From assembly GCF_000478195.2 (NCBI RefSeq), contig NZ_AUZM01000002.1:1-64000 (forward strand): DNA of 64,000 bases. The letters run 5' to 3'. The notes under the pieces were generated by a model that worked only from the letters and a program-made list of their open reading frames with translations, did no database searches and was not told the origin of the DNA. Of this stretch, positions 24,964-33,572 are shown one piece after another; position 1 is the first letter of the stretch, and each line of letters starts with the position of its first letter. This stretch comes from Lyngbya aestuarii BL J. GTDB lineage: Bacteria; Cyanobacteriota; Cyanobacteriia; Cyanobacteriales; Microcoleaceae. Made by a program: the position numbers and the translations under genes.

Positions 24964-27237
24964 TTATTTGAGAACTTTATTCAGCCGTCTTAGATTCAAG
25001 ACATCGCTGATATTTTTAATCTGAACACAAGTATGTTCAAGTTGATCGCGATCGCAAATTTCTATCCCGAGTTCAATCAATGCAGGCGCATCTCGGAAGG
25101 TTTTCACTTGAGCGCTACAAACATTGACATTATTATCTTTTAATCGGGATAAGATATCATTCAAGACACCAACACGGTTGAACACTTCAATTTGAATTTT
25201 GACTCGATAGGTTTGAGGACGACTTCCATTTTGAATGACAGGATTCCAATTCACCGGAACTAAGCGATCGCCTGAGACTTTATTGACATTCTCACAACCC
25301 TGTCGATGAATAGAAATTCCCCGAATTCGAGTCACAACCCCAATAATCGGTTCACCTGGAATTGGACTACAACAACCGGCTATTCCATATAACAATCCTT
25401 CAACTCCCGCAATCGGTGATTTACTCGAAGAAGCAGGAGTTGCCGGAGGAACCATGTTCGCTACCTGAAGATTGGTTTGAGATTCTTCTAGGGATGCTTC
25501 TGGAATCTGAGTGTGACCTTTGACTGCATCTCGCAGACGATTGACCACATGATTTAAAGTCACTTCACCGTATCCTAAAGCGGCTAACAAATCATCAACA
25601 CTATGGTAATTACATCGTTGAACAACGGTTTGCATGGCTTCAGATTTGAGCAAGGATTCAAAGCCATTTCTACCCATTTCTTTTTCGAGTAAATTGCGCC
25701 CTCGATCAATATTTTCGTCCCGATGCGATCGCTTGTACCATTGACGAATCCGGTTTTTAGCGGTACTACTGCGGACAAAATTGAGCCAATCTAAACTCGG
25801 ATGAGAGCTTTTTTGAGTGAGAATTTCAATAATATCCCCATTCTTCAATACCGTATCCAAAGGAACAATCCGATCATTTACTTTTGCTCCTTTGCAATGG
25901 TTGCCAATTTCGGTATGAATCCGATAGGCAAAATCGACCATTGTTGCCCCTTGAGAAAGAACCACGACATCCCCTTCTGGGGTAAAGACATAGACATCTT
26001 CATCAAATAAATTATTCTTGACACTCTCTAAATACTCATTGGCATCTTTGAGATCATTTTGCCATTCTAATAATTGCCGCAACCAAGTAAACTTATCATC
26101 ACTATTGCTCATCTTGGCATAATTGGAACCGCCTGTTTCTTTATACTTCCAATGTGCGGCGATCCCGTATTCAGCAATATGGTGCATTTCTACCGTCCGA
26201 ATTTGCACTTCTATTGGACGACCTGTACTGCCAATTACCCCGGTATGTAGGGATTGATAACGATTAGGTTTGGGTAAACCAATATAATCTTTAAACCGAC
26301 CTGGTATCGGACGAAAAGCATCATGGACAATGGCTAAAGCCCGATAGCATTCTTCGTTGGTTTCTACAATAACACGCAGGGCTGCTAAATCATAAATTTC
26401 GTGAAATTGCTTTTGATGGTGGTGCATTTTACGGTAAATGCCATAAAGATGCTTGGGTCGGCCAGTCACTTCATAAGATTTAATCCCGGCTTTCTCTAGT
26501 CGAGTTCTCAAAAAATCGGCAACTTCTGCTAATTTTTCTTCGCGAATATTGCGCTTATCTGCAACTAAGCTTTGAATTTCACGATAGGCTTCTGGCTCTA
26601 AATATTTGAAGGATAAATCTTCTAATTCCCACTTAAATCGACCAATCCCTAAGCGATGGGCTAAAGGGGCAAAAATTTCTCGGGTTTCTAGAGCAATACT
26701 CCGACGTTTGTGATCGGGTAAAAACTCTAGGGTTCTCATATTATGAAGTCTATCTGCTAACTTCACGACAATCACCCGAATATCTTTTGCCATTGCTAAA
26801 AACATTCGGCGGAAGTTTTCGGCTTGGCGTTCTGTTTTGTTAGAAAAATTAAACTTTGAGAGTTTGGTTACACCTTCTACCAGTTGTCTAACTTCTGAAC
26901 CAAAATGGCTTTCGAGTTCATCGGGTGTAACTTCCGTATCTTCGATGATATCATGGAGGAAACCTGCGGCAATTACAGTCCCTTCACTGCCTAGATAACG
27001 CAATAATCCAGCAACCGCGATGGGATGATTAATATAAGGTTCTCCGGATTTTCGATACTGTCCTTCGTGTAGTTTGTAGGCAAACTCAAAAGCCCGACAA
27101 ACTATTTCACTGTCAGGACAAGACTGATCTGAGCAAGAATTATTGTTATGATATTGCTGCAAACACTGTTGTAACCAGTCTGGAATCGCGCAGTCGGAGT
27201 TGATTGGGGTTGTTATAGTCCGAGTGTTCATGATCAT
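24964..27237 (-). CDS. Bifunctional (p)ppGpp synthetase/hydrolase RelA/SpoT
   Basis: The 757-residue Rel protein has an HD hydrolase domain (HDIIEDTEV near residue 92), a synthetase domain (YQSLHTGVIG, then EVQIRTVEMHHIAE), a TGS domain (VYVFTPEGDVVVLSQGATMVDFAYRIHTE) and a C-terminal ACT domain (VEVFNRVGVLNDILSRLKD). Both catalytic domains look intact, so it should make and degrade the stringent-response alarmone. The start may be the second Met (27231). A long, structured, gene-free region lies upstream. Convergent with the DUF4912 gene. Confidence 0.95.
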   Translation of the reverse strand: MIMNTRTITTPINSDCAIPDWLQQCLQQYHNNNSCSDQSCPDSEIVCRAFEFAYKLHEGQYRKSGEPYINHPIAVAGLLRYLGSEGTVIAAGFLHDIIEDTEVTPDELESHFGSEVRQLVEGVTKLSKFNFSNKTERQAENFRRMFLAMAKDIRVIVVKLADRLHNMRTLEFLPDHKRRSIALETREIFAPLAHRLGIGRFKWELEDLSFKYLEPEAYREIQSLVADKRNIREEKLAEVADFLRTRLEKAGIKSYEVTGRPKHLYGIYRKMHHHQKQFHEIYDLAALRVIVETNEECYRALAIVHDAFRPIPGRFKDYIGLPKPNRYQSLHTGVIGSTGRPIEVQIRTVEMHHIAEYGIAAHWKYKETGGSNYAKMSNSDDKFTWLRQLLEWQNDLKDANEYLESVKNNLFDEDVYVFTPEGDVVVLSQGATMVDFAYRIHTEIGNHCKGAKVNDRIVPLDTVLKNGDIIEILTQKSSHPSLDWLNFVRSSTAKNRIRQWYKRSHRDENIDRGRNLLEKEMGRNGFESLLKSEAMQTVVQRCNYHSVDDLLAALGYGEVTLNHVVNRLRDAVKGHTQIPEASLEESQTNLQVANMVPPATPASSSKSPIAGVEGLLYGIAGCCSPIPGEPIIGVVTRIRGISIHRQGCENVNKVSGDRLVPVNWNPVIQNGSRPQTYRVKIQIEVFNRVGVLNDILSRLKDNNVNVCSAQVKTFRDAPALIELGIEICDRDQLEHTCVQIKNISDVLNLRRLNKVLK

Positions 27238-27386
27238 TAAACCTAAGAATTACAGATAAAAATTCACAACCTGCAAGCGACATAGATCTTGCATTTTTGA
27301 TACAAAATTAAAGGGTGAGTAGAAGTTCTGCCCTGTTGCTCTGATCTAGAAGATCGGGCAACCTGCTAGAATTTCAATGACAACAA

Positions 27387-27497
27387 TGACCAACGGTCCG
27401 TGCCGTCTCCGTCGTTTTACGGTGAGAGCAGTGCGTTGGGCGGGTTCCCCGAAAGTCACGCAACTGCCGAACCCGGAGGGCGGAGTAATCTGTGACT
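27387..27497 (-). repeat. Dispersed intergenic repeat, copy B (minus orientation)
   Basis: Read on the minus strand it begins AGTCACAGATTACTCCGCC, contains TCGGGGAACCCGCCCAACGC and ends in GGAGACGGCACGGACCGTTG plus GTCA. The same three blocks in the same order occur on the plus strand at 43992-44125, with a different and longer filling between the first and second blocks. It is GC-rich compared with its surroundings and lies 150 bases upstream of relA/spoT. It is a multi-copy intergenic element of unknown type. Confidence 0.75.
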
Positions 27498-27589
27498 GAG
27501 TTGCAACAGTCGCACTTCTCAGTGTTAGTCCAGAATCCTCAGCAAAGATTGAAGTATAGAGCAGTTTTCCGCTACTCAGCATGACAAGT

Positions 27590-27930
27590 GTGAAGCCGCT
27601 TTCTCACCCTGCGGGGGTCAGCGAGCTGTGATGATTCGACGAAGTTACCCGTTGTCAGTTGTCTTTAATCAGTTCTAGCGTGTGGACTGATATTGAGTCT
27701 GTCTATCCCCGTTTTCCTGATCTGACAGACTGGGAGAGTTCTCATTTCTCTCAGTGGTACTGATAACTCTTTCTTCATCTTGTTTTAGGTGAGTCAGTAT
27801 ATTTGAGTTAGCAAACTGGGTATAACCACACCACGGCGTTTGCTTGATGCTAACTCACCGAATTAAGCGTTGTACGGGGATTGTAAAGCCTAGAGACGCT
27901 ACCGAATATGGCTTGTGTCTCTGGGGGGTT
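27590..27930 (+). ncRNA. Candidate structured RNA or leader region (unassigned)
   Basis: This gene-free stretch contains several strong inverted repeats. AGTCTGTC (27696-27703) pairs with GACAGACT (27724-27731). GAGTTAGC (27805-27812) pairs with GCTAACTC (27849-27856), with AAAC/GTTT extending it. AGAGAC (27892-27897) pairs with GTCTCT (27917-27922). GGTGAGT (27788-27794) competes for ACTCACC (27853-27859), so two alternative folds are possible. It lies upstream of the PatD-like gene on the plus strand. I do not recognise it as tmRNA, RNase P RNA or SRP RNA. The orientation is a guess. Confidence 0.35.
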
Positions 27931-28013
27931 GTAAGTGAAATTTGCCTAATCTTAAGATTCTAAAGCTTTAAGCTTTGGTTAATATTGACAGTATATACGA
28001 ATTTCTTAACATT

Positions 28014-28370
28014 ATGTTACCTGAACAGCATCGTCAAGCGATCGCTAAACTGCAACAAACCCTCGAACGACTCTCAGTTCAGTTAACAGAGGTGAATCCC
28101 GACAAAGCTACCCTGACAACGACTTTCAAACAAGCCCAACAGCTTTTAGAGAACATCCTGCAATTGGGGGATCAGGATGTAGACCCCTCGCTGGTATCAC
28201 CTCTACAATCCTATTTAACAGAAATTCACAAACAGATGCGACTTTTGGAGATGGATTTTCGCTTTCTCCAAACCTCTCGTCAGAATACAACCCTGCAAAC
28301 TCGGCAAACTCAAATGCGATCGCGTATTGCTACCCTGATGAGCTATTGTAAGTCTTTGTTAGACAAATAG
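28014..28370 (+). CDS. PatD-like (heterocyst frequency control) protein
   Basis: The start is set at ATG 28014, giving MLPEQHRQAI and 118 residues; a TTG at 27975 would add 13. The protein is all helical, with heptad-like patterns (LQQTLERLSVQL, TTFKQAQQLLENIL) and a conserved-looking end, QMRLLEMDFRFLQTSRQ then LMSYCKSLL. Overall size and pattern fit the cyanobacterial PatD family, which affects heterocyst number in Nostoc-type species and also occurs in filamentous non-heterocystous ones. The assignment is from memory of the family and only moderately sure. The GT39 gene starts 12 bases downstream. Confidence 0.55.
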   Translation: MLPEQHRQAIAKLQQTLERLSVQLTEVNPDKATLTTTFKQAQQLLENILQLGDQDVDPSLVSPLQSYLTEIHKQMRLLEMDFRFLQTSRQNTTLQTRQTQMRSRIATLMSYCKSLLDK

Positions 28371-28382
28371 TAGCATTGGCGA

Positions 28383-29876
28383 ATGAAGTCTCTATCTCAT
28401 CTTAACAAATCTAGAACTCTATCTGTCGGATTTGTTATTTTTGGCGTTGTGGTGCGTTTGGTTCAGTATCTTAGTAATCGCTCTTTGTGGTTTGATGAAG
28501 CTAACTTAGCTTTAAATATTGTTAACCGTTCCTATCTACAATTACTCGCTCCCCTCGATAATAATCAAGCTGCACCTCCTGGCTTTTTGTGGATTGAAAA
28601 GTTATCGATTCAAATTTTGGGAAACAATGAATATGCACTGAGACTTTTTCCTTTGATCGCCGGAATTGTCTCTCTTGTCGCTTTATTTTTCTTTGCTGAA
28701 CGTTATGCCTCTCAATGGGCGACACCGATAGCGATCGCTCTGTTTGCCAGTTTACCTTATATTGTTTATTATGGCACAGAACTCAAGCAATATTCCAGTG
28801 ATATTATGATTGCCTTATTGCTGAGTTTATTATTAGTTCCTGTCCGCTATAAGATTCTCAGTTATTCTCAACTTTTAGGATTATCTCTAGTTGGAGGAGT
28901 TGCAATTTGGATTTCTCATCCCGCTATATTTACTCTCGGTGGACTCGAACTTGCTTATCTAATTACTGCGCCTCATCGAGAACGGAAAGCAATTTTATTC
29001 AATCGGATTCCTGTTTATTTAACTTGGCTTCTCAGTTTTGGTTGTCTATATTTTCTAACCATTAGCAATACCATAAACAACGATAATCTTGTTGACTCTT
29101 GGAAAGCTAGATATCCTCAATCTCCCCTTGATTTGCTCTGGTTACTGGATGCTTTCGGTCGATTTTTCTATAGACCGTTAGGGTTTATTGGTATTGTTGA
29201 TGGTGTAGCTATTTTAGCATTTGTTGTGGGTTGCGTTGCTTGTTTTCGTCGAAATCGAATAATTTTCATGACGTTAATGGCGCCGACTGTGGCTACCTTA
29301 ATCGCCAGTTATTTACATCAATATCCTTTCCGTGAACGTTTAGTTTTATTTCTGACACCTTTTTTCCTAATTTTAATTGCAGAAGGAATCGTTTTTCTCT
29401 TGTCTTCACCCCTGAAGAAAAAATGGATAAAAGGATTAGGTACTGTTATGTTAGTTGTGCTACTTACTCATCCCACTAGCTACTCAAGTCGATTAATTTT
29501 TCAGCCGGAACTTAAACAAGAATTTCGATCTGTTATAGAATACGTTCAATCTAATCAACAGCCTAGTGATCAAATTTATGTCTATTTTAAAGGTATTAGT
29601 CACATGAAATATTATGCGCCAAAATTAGGCTATTCTCAAACTGATTATAGTTTAGGAACCTATGAACTTCCCGATGAAGGTGAAATTTCATCTCAGGAGT
29701 GGGAACGATACCAACAAGAGTTTGAACCCTTTCGAGGTCAAAAACGAGTTTGGATTATCTTTAGGGTTGATGACTCAGAAACAGAAACATTATTATCTTA
29801 TCTGAATACAATAGGTCGTCAAATTGAGATTTACAAACAAAAAGGAGCGTTTGTCTGTTTATACGATTTGAGTTAA
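28383..29876 (+). CDS. GT39-type integral membrane glycosyltransferase
   Basis: The 497-residue protein has about ten hydrophobic segments and the GT-C fold signature LWFDEANLAL in the first extracytoplasmic loop, with the catalytic Asp-Glu. APPGFLWIEKLSI and NEYALRLFPLIAGI follow, as in ArnT/PMT-like enzymes. These use lipid-linked sugars to glycosylate proteins or lipids on the outer face of the membrane. A soluble C-terminal domain covers about residues 370-497. It starts 12 bases after the PatD-like gene and is probably co-transcribed. The substrate is unknown. Confidence 0.82.
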   Translation: MKSLSHLNKSRTLSVGFVIFGVVVRLVQYLSNRSLWFDEANLALNIVNRSYLQLLAPLDNNQAAPPGFLWIEKLSIQILGNNEYALRLFPLIAGIVSLVALFFFAERYASQWATPIAIALFASLPYIVYYGTELKQYSSDIMIALLLSLLLVPVRYKILSYSQLLGLSLVGGVAIWISHPAIFTLGGLELAYLITAPHRERKAILFNRIPVYLTWLLSFGCLYFLTISNTINNDNLVDSWKARYPQSPLDLLWLLDAFGRFFYRPLGFIGIVDGVAILAFVVGCVACFRRNRIIFMTLMAPTVATLIASYLHQYPFRERLVLFLTPFFLILIAEGIVFLLSSPLKKKWIKGLGTVMLVVLLTHPTSYSSRLIFQPELKQEFRSVIEYVQSNQQPSDQIYVYFKGISHMKYYAPKLGYSQTDYSLGTYELPDEGEISSQEWERYQQEFEPFRGQKRVWIIFRVDDSETETLLSYLNTIGRQIEIYKQKGAFVCLYDLS

Positions 29877-29911
29877 AGAAGAAAGAGATTTTTTTACCTG
29901 AGTCTCAATGT

Positions 29912-30760
29912 TTAGTTAAATTCACTATCTAAACGATATTCTCGAAAGTTTTCCTGAGCATTTCCATTAATTTTTAAGATGGCGATAGATTTGTCTTGAG
30001 GAGTTTTAACAACATAATACCAAGTAAACCCTGTGCGATCATTAATGACTTGTAAAAGTTCAGGTCTTCCGAGAAATGCAGCTTGAATTGCTTGTTCATA
30101 TTCTTTAGCAACAAAAGTTCGATCAAAGCCATTATCTTTATTATAAGTTCCCCAAGAATTATAACTCCAAATAACGGTTTTATCTTCAGTATCGGGTAAA
30201 TACAAAGTCATGTTATTGACAAAGGATAATTTAACCACACTTTGAATCAGTTCATGCAAAGAAATCGGTACATTATTACGAGGTGGAGTAGTAATTTGAC
30301 TAACTTGTTGCACCCATTTAGTTTGTAACTTTTGCATTTGTTCAGCCGCAATTTCTTTAAAAACTTGACTCCGATGAACGGTAATGCGATTATTGATTAC
30401 AGAAAGAGCCGCAATTAAGGCGGAAAATACCGAAACTAATCCCACCATATAAAGCAGATAAGTTGTTTTAGGGGCTTCAGGAACAACGTTAGAACTCTCT
30501 ATATCAGGATGGCGTTGTAGAGAACCTATCGCTCTCACAATTTCTTGAATTCCTAATACAAAAGTAATCGCCACTCCAAAAATACTTAAGACTACACTCG
30601 CCCAAAATATCCCCGTTAAAACGGCTTCAACTTTAGCACTAAAAATATCCCAGTTGAGAATTTCGTCAAAAATTCCTAAGACAACCAAAGTTGCACCCAC
30701 CAATAAGAGGGCAATTGTCGTTGCTACGGTAAACGATAATATTTTAATGCGTCGTCTCAT
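29912..30760 (-). CDS. Unknown three-helix membrane protein with C-terminal soluble domain
   Basis: The 282-residue protein is not recognised. It has hydrophobic segments at about residues 8-30, 46-72 and 101-123, an inter-helix loop rich in charged residues, and a soluble part of about 160 residues. The soluble part (TPPRNNVPISLHELIQSVV, TGFTWYYVVKTPQDKSIAI) has a GAF/PAS-like or Cache-like feel, with alternating beta strands and a helix. This could be a small sensor without an output domain. It converges with the GT39 gene. Confidence 0.6.
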   Translation of the reverse strand: MRRRIKILSFTVATTIALLLVGATLVVLGIFDEILNWDIFSAKVEAVLTGIFWASVVLSIFGVAITFVLGIQEIVRAIGSLQRHPDIESSNVVPEAPKTTYLLYMVGLVSVFSALIAALSVINNRITVHRSQVFKEIAAEQMQKLQTKWVQQVSQITTPPRNNVPISLHELIQSVVKLSFVNNMTLYLPDTEDKTVIWSYNSWGTYNKDNGFDRTFVAKEYEQAIQAAFLGRPELLQVINDRTGFTWYYVVKTPQDKSIAILKINGNAQENFREYRLDSEFN

Positions 30761-30841
30761 TGATTAATTCTCCGATTAAAATCGCTCTAAAATAAAGGTT
30801 AAGATTTTTCAGACTGATCAAAAATGAATGTTATGTTACAT

Positions 30842-30858
30842 CCTATAGTGACTATAGG
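30842..30858. promoter_or_regulatory. Inverted repeat CCTATAG-TGA-CTATAGG before a small gene
   Basis: A perfect 7-base inverted repeat with a 3-base centre ends 11 bases before the ATG of the 31-residue peptide gene. It could be an operator or an RNA hairpin near the ribosome-binding site. Confidence 0.5.
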
Positions 30859-30869
30859 TCTAAAAAACA

Positions 30870-30965
30870 ATGACTGGACACGAACTTTTGTTACTGGGAG
30901 TGCTTCTGTTACCCGGTATGGCATTGTCAATCTTAATTATCGGAACATTTGCGGCTGGAGGTTAA
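30870..30965 (+). CDS. 31-residue hydrophobic peptide, candidate small membrane protein
   Basis: ATG 30870 opens a 31-codon frame ending at TAA 30963-30965. The product starts MTGHELLLLGVLLLPGMA and ends IIGTFAAGG, a single hydrophobic helix with short polar ends. Its size resembles the small subunits of photosynthetic or respiratory membrane complexes, but I do not recognise it as any named Psb, Psa, Pet or Ndh subunit. It has an inverted repeat just upstream and a terminator-like hairpin just downstream, giving a compact single-gene unit. No strong ribosome-binding site is visible. Confidence 0.55.
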   Translation: MTGHELLLLGVLLLPGMALSILIIGTFAAGG

Positions 30966-30978
30966 TCCAGCATTTAAC

Positions 30979-31003
30979 GAGGGAGGCGGATGTCTCCCTT
31001 TAA
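30979..31003 (+). terminator. Terminator-like hairpin after the small membrane peptide
   Basis: AGGGAG (30980-30985) pairs with CTCCCT (30994-30999) around an 8-base loop, followed by TTTAAA. The stem is short and the T-run brief, so this is a weak terminator call. Confidence 0.5.
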
Positions 31004-31446
31004 ACTCACTTAAATTGTCAAGCACTTTTAACGCCTCAGAGTGATTACGCGGTCAATCACGCACCCAACTTAATTTTATTACAATTTTAACCTAGAATTA
31101 AAATTCGGCTGAGTTTTTCTGAGATTTTCAGTGGGGGAGATTCTGATATTTTCTCACCTTCTCAAAATTCATAGCCGATCAAATTTGGATGGAAGTTACC
31201 CAATTTTGATCGGGCTAGATGACTATTCTAGCTGATTAGAATCGCGATTGGAAAGCGTCTTTTCAATACCGGATCAGCAACCTCGTTATAAACTAACAAT
31301 TCCTCGCTTCACAGCAGCGATCGCTGAGTGATAAATCAGATAACAAAGATTAATTTCATCGTCTTAAACCGTTTACAAAATTACTCTAAACTCTAATACT
31401 TATATAAGAAGAAGATTATAACTATTGATGCGGATTTTACTAAAGT
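31004..31446. other. Gene-free stretch
   Basis: I see no convincing reading frame here. A small inverted repeat GTGATT/AATCAC lies near 31040-31060, and one HIP1 octamer (GCGATCGC) near 31318. The promoter of the DUF262 gene lies further right. Confidence 0.4.
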
Positions 31447-31617
31447 CTAACTTCTTTCAGTGCTTCTTCAATAACTTCATTACTAACACCATGACGTTTT
31501 AAACTGGCAATTAAGGCAGATATAGTATCCCCTTCTAAACACTCAAGATTGTCTCGAAGTCCTTGCCCAATATAGGCACGAATGAGGGGTTGATAAGAGG
31601 ATAGGCGTATAATAATA
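31447..31617 (-). pseudogene. Remnant of a small cyanobacterial protein gene (5' end lost)
   Basis: On the minus strand a frame without start codon reads YQPLIRAYIGQGLRDNLE, then LEGDTISALIASLKRHGVS and NEVIEEALKEVRL, and stops at 31447. An in-frame TAA lies just upstream of its N-terminal end. The composition is that of a conserved helical small protein, so this is probably the 3' part of a decayed gene. I cannot name the family. It ends 39 bases before the DUF262 gene on the other strand. Confidence 0.5.
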
Positions 31618-31656
31618 ATGCTATTGAAGTTTTTTTAGGTACTAGGGAGCTAAAAT

Positions 31657-33426
31657 ATGAGCATTGTCCCACGCGGAATGTCTATCACTGAAGCTTATCG
31701 GCTTTATCGGGATGGTAACTTATTAGTTAACAGAAAGTATCAAAGAAAATTGATTTGGTCAGTTCCTGAAAAAGAGAAGCTAATTGGAAGTATTTTGAAA
31801 GGATATCCAATCCCTTTAATTTTGCTGGCTGAACGTCCTCAAGTTCATGGGAGTGGAAAGTATGAGATCATAGATGGTATGCAGCGACTTAACGCTATTT
31901 GTGATTTTATTGAAAATGGATTCTCATTTCAGGGTAAATATTTTGATCTTAACGAATTCTCTTATGCCAAACAATTAGCCGACGAAAAAAAATTTCAATT
32001 TACAGAAAATTCTGATAATTTATCTAGAAAAGAATGTTCAAAAATTTTAGATTATCAACTGGCAGTAACTATCTATACTGCAATGAATGAAAGTGACATA
32101 ACAGAGGTTTTTGGAAGAATAAATTCTGGTGGAAAGCAATTAAGTAATCAAGAGAGACGACAAGCAGGTGTAACAGCACCATTTGCAGAAGTAGTTCGTA
32201 CGATTGCTATGAAACTGCGTGGAGATGATACTCCGAAAACACTTCGCCTATTTGAGATGCCACAGATTAGCATTGATTCTAAAAAGACTCAAAACTATGG
32301 GATTAAAGCAGAAGATACTTTGTGGTGCAAGCAAGGAATTCTTCGCATAAATCAACTGCGTGATAGTGAAGATGAAGATATGATTGCAGATATTGCAGCG
32401 TCGATCTTGCTGTCTGAACCTTTGGCAAAAAGCTCAAATTTATTAGATAAGCTTTATGATGATAACAGCGAAGATTTTAAGCGTATTGAAAAATCTCTTG
32501 CTACTTATGGAGCAGACAGAATAGAAGAAAATATTGTAAAAACTTTTTCCGTACTTTCAGAAACTATTGAATCCTATAGCTTAGAGAATAAGTGCTTGGT
32601 AAATATTGTAAATCCGGGGTACAATCCAATACCACAGGCATTTTATACGATTTTTATGGCTTTTTTTGATCTGGTTATAGAGTCTGAACTTCTACCTGCT
32701 GATCCTCAAGGAATTATGCAAGCACTTAAAAATCTTCAAAAGAAATTAGATATAAGCCGTGGTTATAAAACAATCAAAGGACGTAAAACGAATATTAATC
32801 AAACTAAAGGACTGATACAAGAATTTTTTGTCAAAAAAGATACATCATCTTTAGGACAAGGTGCTGAGTTAATACAAGAATTTAAAAATTCCTTACTTCG
32901 TTCTCGGATAGAAACTACAAAGTACGAGTGTAAACAAGGTTTGCTCGATCTATCACAGAATAGGAAGCTAAATAATGATTTGCTGCAAAAACTTGTTAAC
33001 ACAATTTGTGGAATTGCAAACTCGAATCCCGAAACTGATGGATATATATTTTTAGGAGTAGCTGATAAAAAGCCAGATGCAGTAAGAATTAAAAGTTTAG
33101 ATAAGATTAACCCCATGGAAATCAACGGTAGATATATTGTAGGGATTGATAGAGAAGCAATATCTCTAGGCAAAAAGTTAGAGGACTACGTTGAATTATT
33201 AATTAAGACAATCCGCCAATCCGATTTAACAGAACCTTTAAAAACTCAAGTTCTAGCAAAAATTGATACTATAAATTATAAAGGACACTCTGTAATTAGA
33301 ATTAATGTTCCATCACAAAAAGATGTTTCGTTTGTAGGTGAAAAAGCATTTACCAGAGAGAATTCTTCAACAATAGAAGTAACAGGGCCAAGATTAGTGG
33401 CTATTAGTCAACTTTTTCAAAAATAA
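31657..33426 (+). CDS. DUF262 domain fused to a Schlafen/AlbA_2-like domain, candidate defence protein
   Basis: The 589-residue protein begins with a DUF262 (ParB/Srx-like) domain: NRKYQRKLIWS, SILKGYPIPLILLAE, IDGMQRLNAI (near residue 75) and FGRINSGGKQLSNQERRQ. DUF262 proteins include GmrS-type and SspE-type DNA-targeting nucleases. Instead of the usual C-terminal DUF1524 HNH domain, residues from about 420 resemble an AlbA_2/Schlafen domain (TTKYECKQGLLDLS, GIANSNPETDGYIFLGVAD). The gene is A/T-rich, lacks HIP1 and stands alone on its strand. Anti-phage function is inferred from domain context. Confidence 0.8.
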   Translation: MSIVPRGMSITEAYRLYRDGNLLVNRKYQRKLIWSVPEKEKLIGSILKGYPIPLILLAERPQVHGSGKYEIIDGMQRLNAICDFIENGFSFQGKYFDLNEFSYAKQLADEKKFQFTENSDNLSRKECSKILDYQLAVTIYTAMNESDITEVFGRINSGGKQLSNQERRQAGVTAPFAEVVRTIAMKLRGDDTPKTLRLFEMPQISIDSKKTQNYGIKAEDTLWCKQGILRINQLRDSEDEDMIADIAASILLSEPLAKSSNLLDKLYDDNSEDFKRIEKSLATYGADRIEENIVKTFSVLSETIESYSLENKCLVNIVNPGYNPIPQAFYTIFMAFFDLVIESELLPADPQGIMQALKNLQKKLDISRGYKTIKGRKTNINQTKGLIQEFFVKKDTSSLGQGAELIQEFKNSLLRSRIETTKYECKQGLLDLSQNRKLNNDLLQKLVNTICGIANSNPETDGYIFLGVADKKPDAVRIKSLDKINPMEINGRYIVGIDREAISLGKKLEDYVELLIKTIRQSDLTEPLKTQVLAKIDTINYKGHSVIRINVPSQKDVSFVGEKAFTRENSSTIEVTGPRLVAISQLFQK

Positions 33427-33572
33427 TTTATTCGTCCATGTTAGCGGATGATTGTTCTCGAAGAGGTTAGAATAATTGGGCTGAACGGTTACGATCGTTG
33501 TTGCTATACCGACTGAACACAACTCTCAAGTCTGAGATGATGAAAGCTGGATTATTTTTGACGGGTCTTGTT

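Noticed and set aside
27346-27582. 78-codon minus-strand frame
   Set aside because: It runs through the dispersed repeat, whose other copy gives a similar RRRRHGPLV run in an unrelated frame; this is a repeat artefact.
27590-27930. tmRNA, RNase P RNA or SRP RNA
   Set aside because: I could not find the conserved sequence blocks of these RNAs as I recall them; only hairpins are evident, so it is listed as unassigned.
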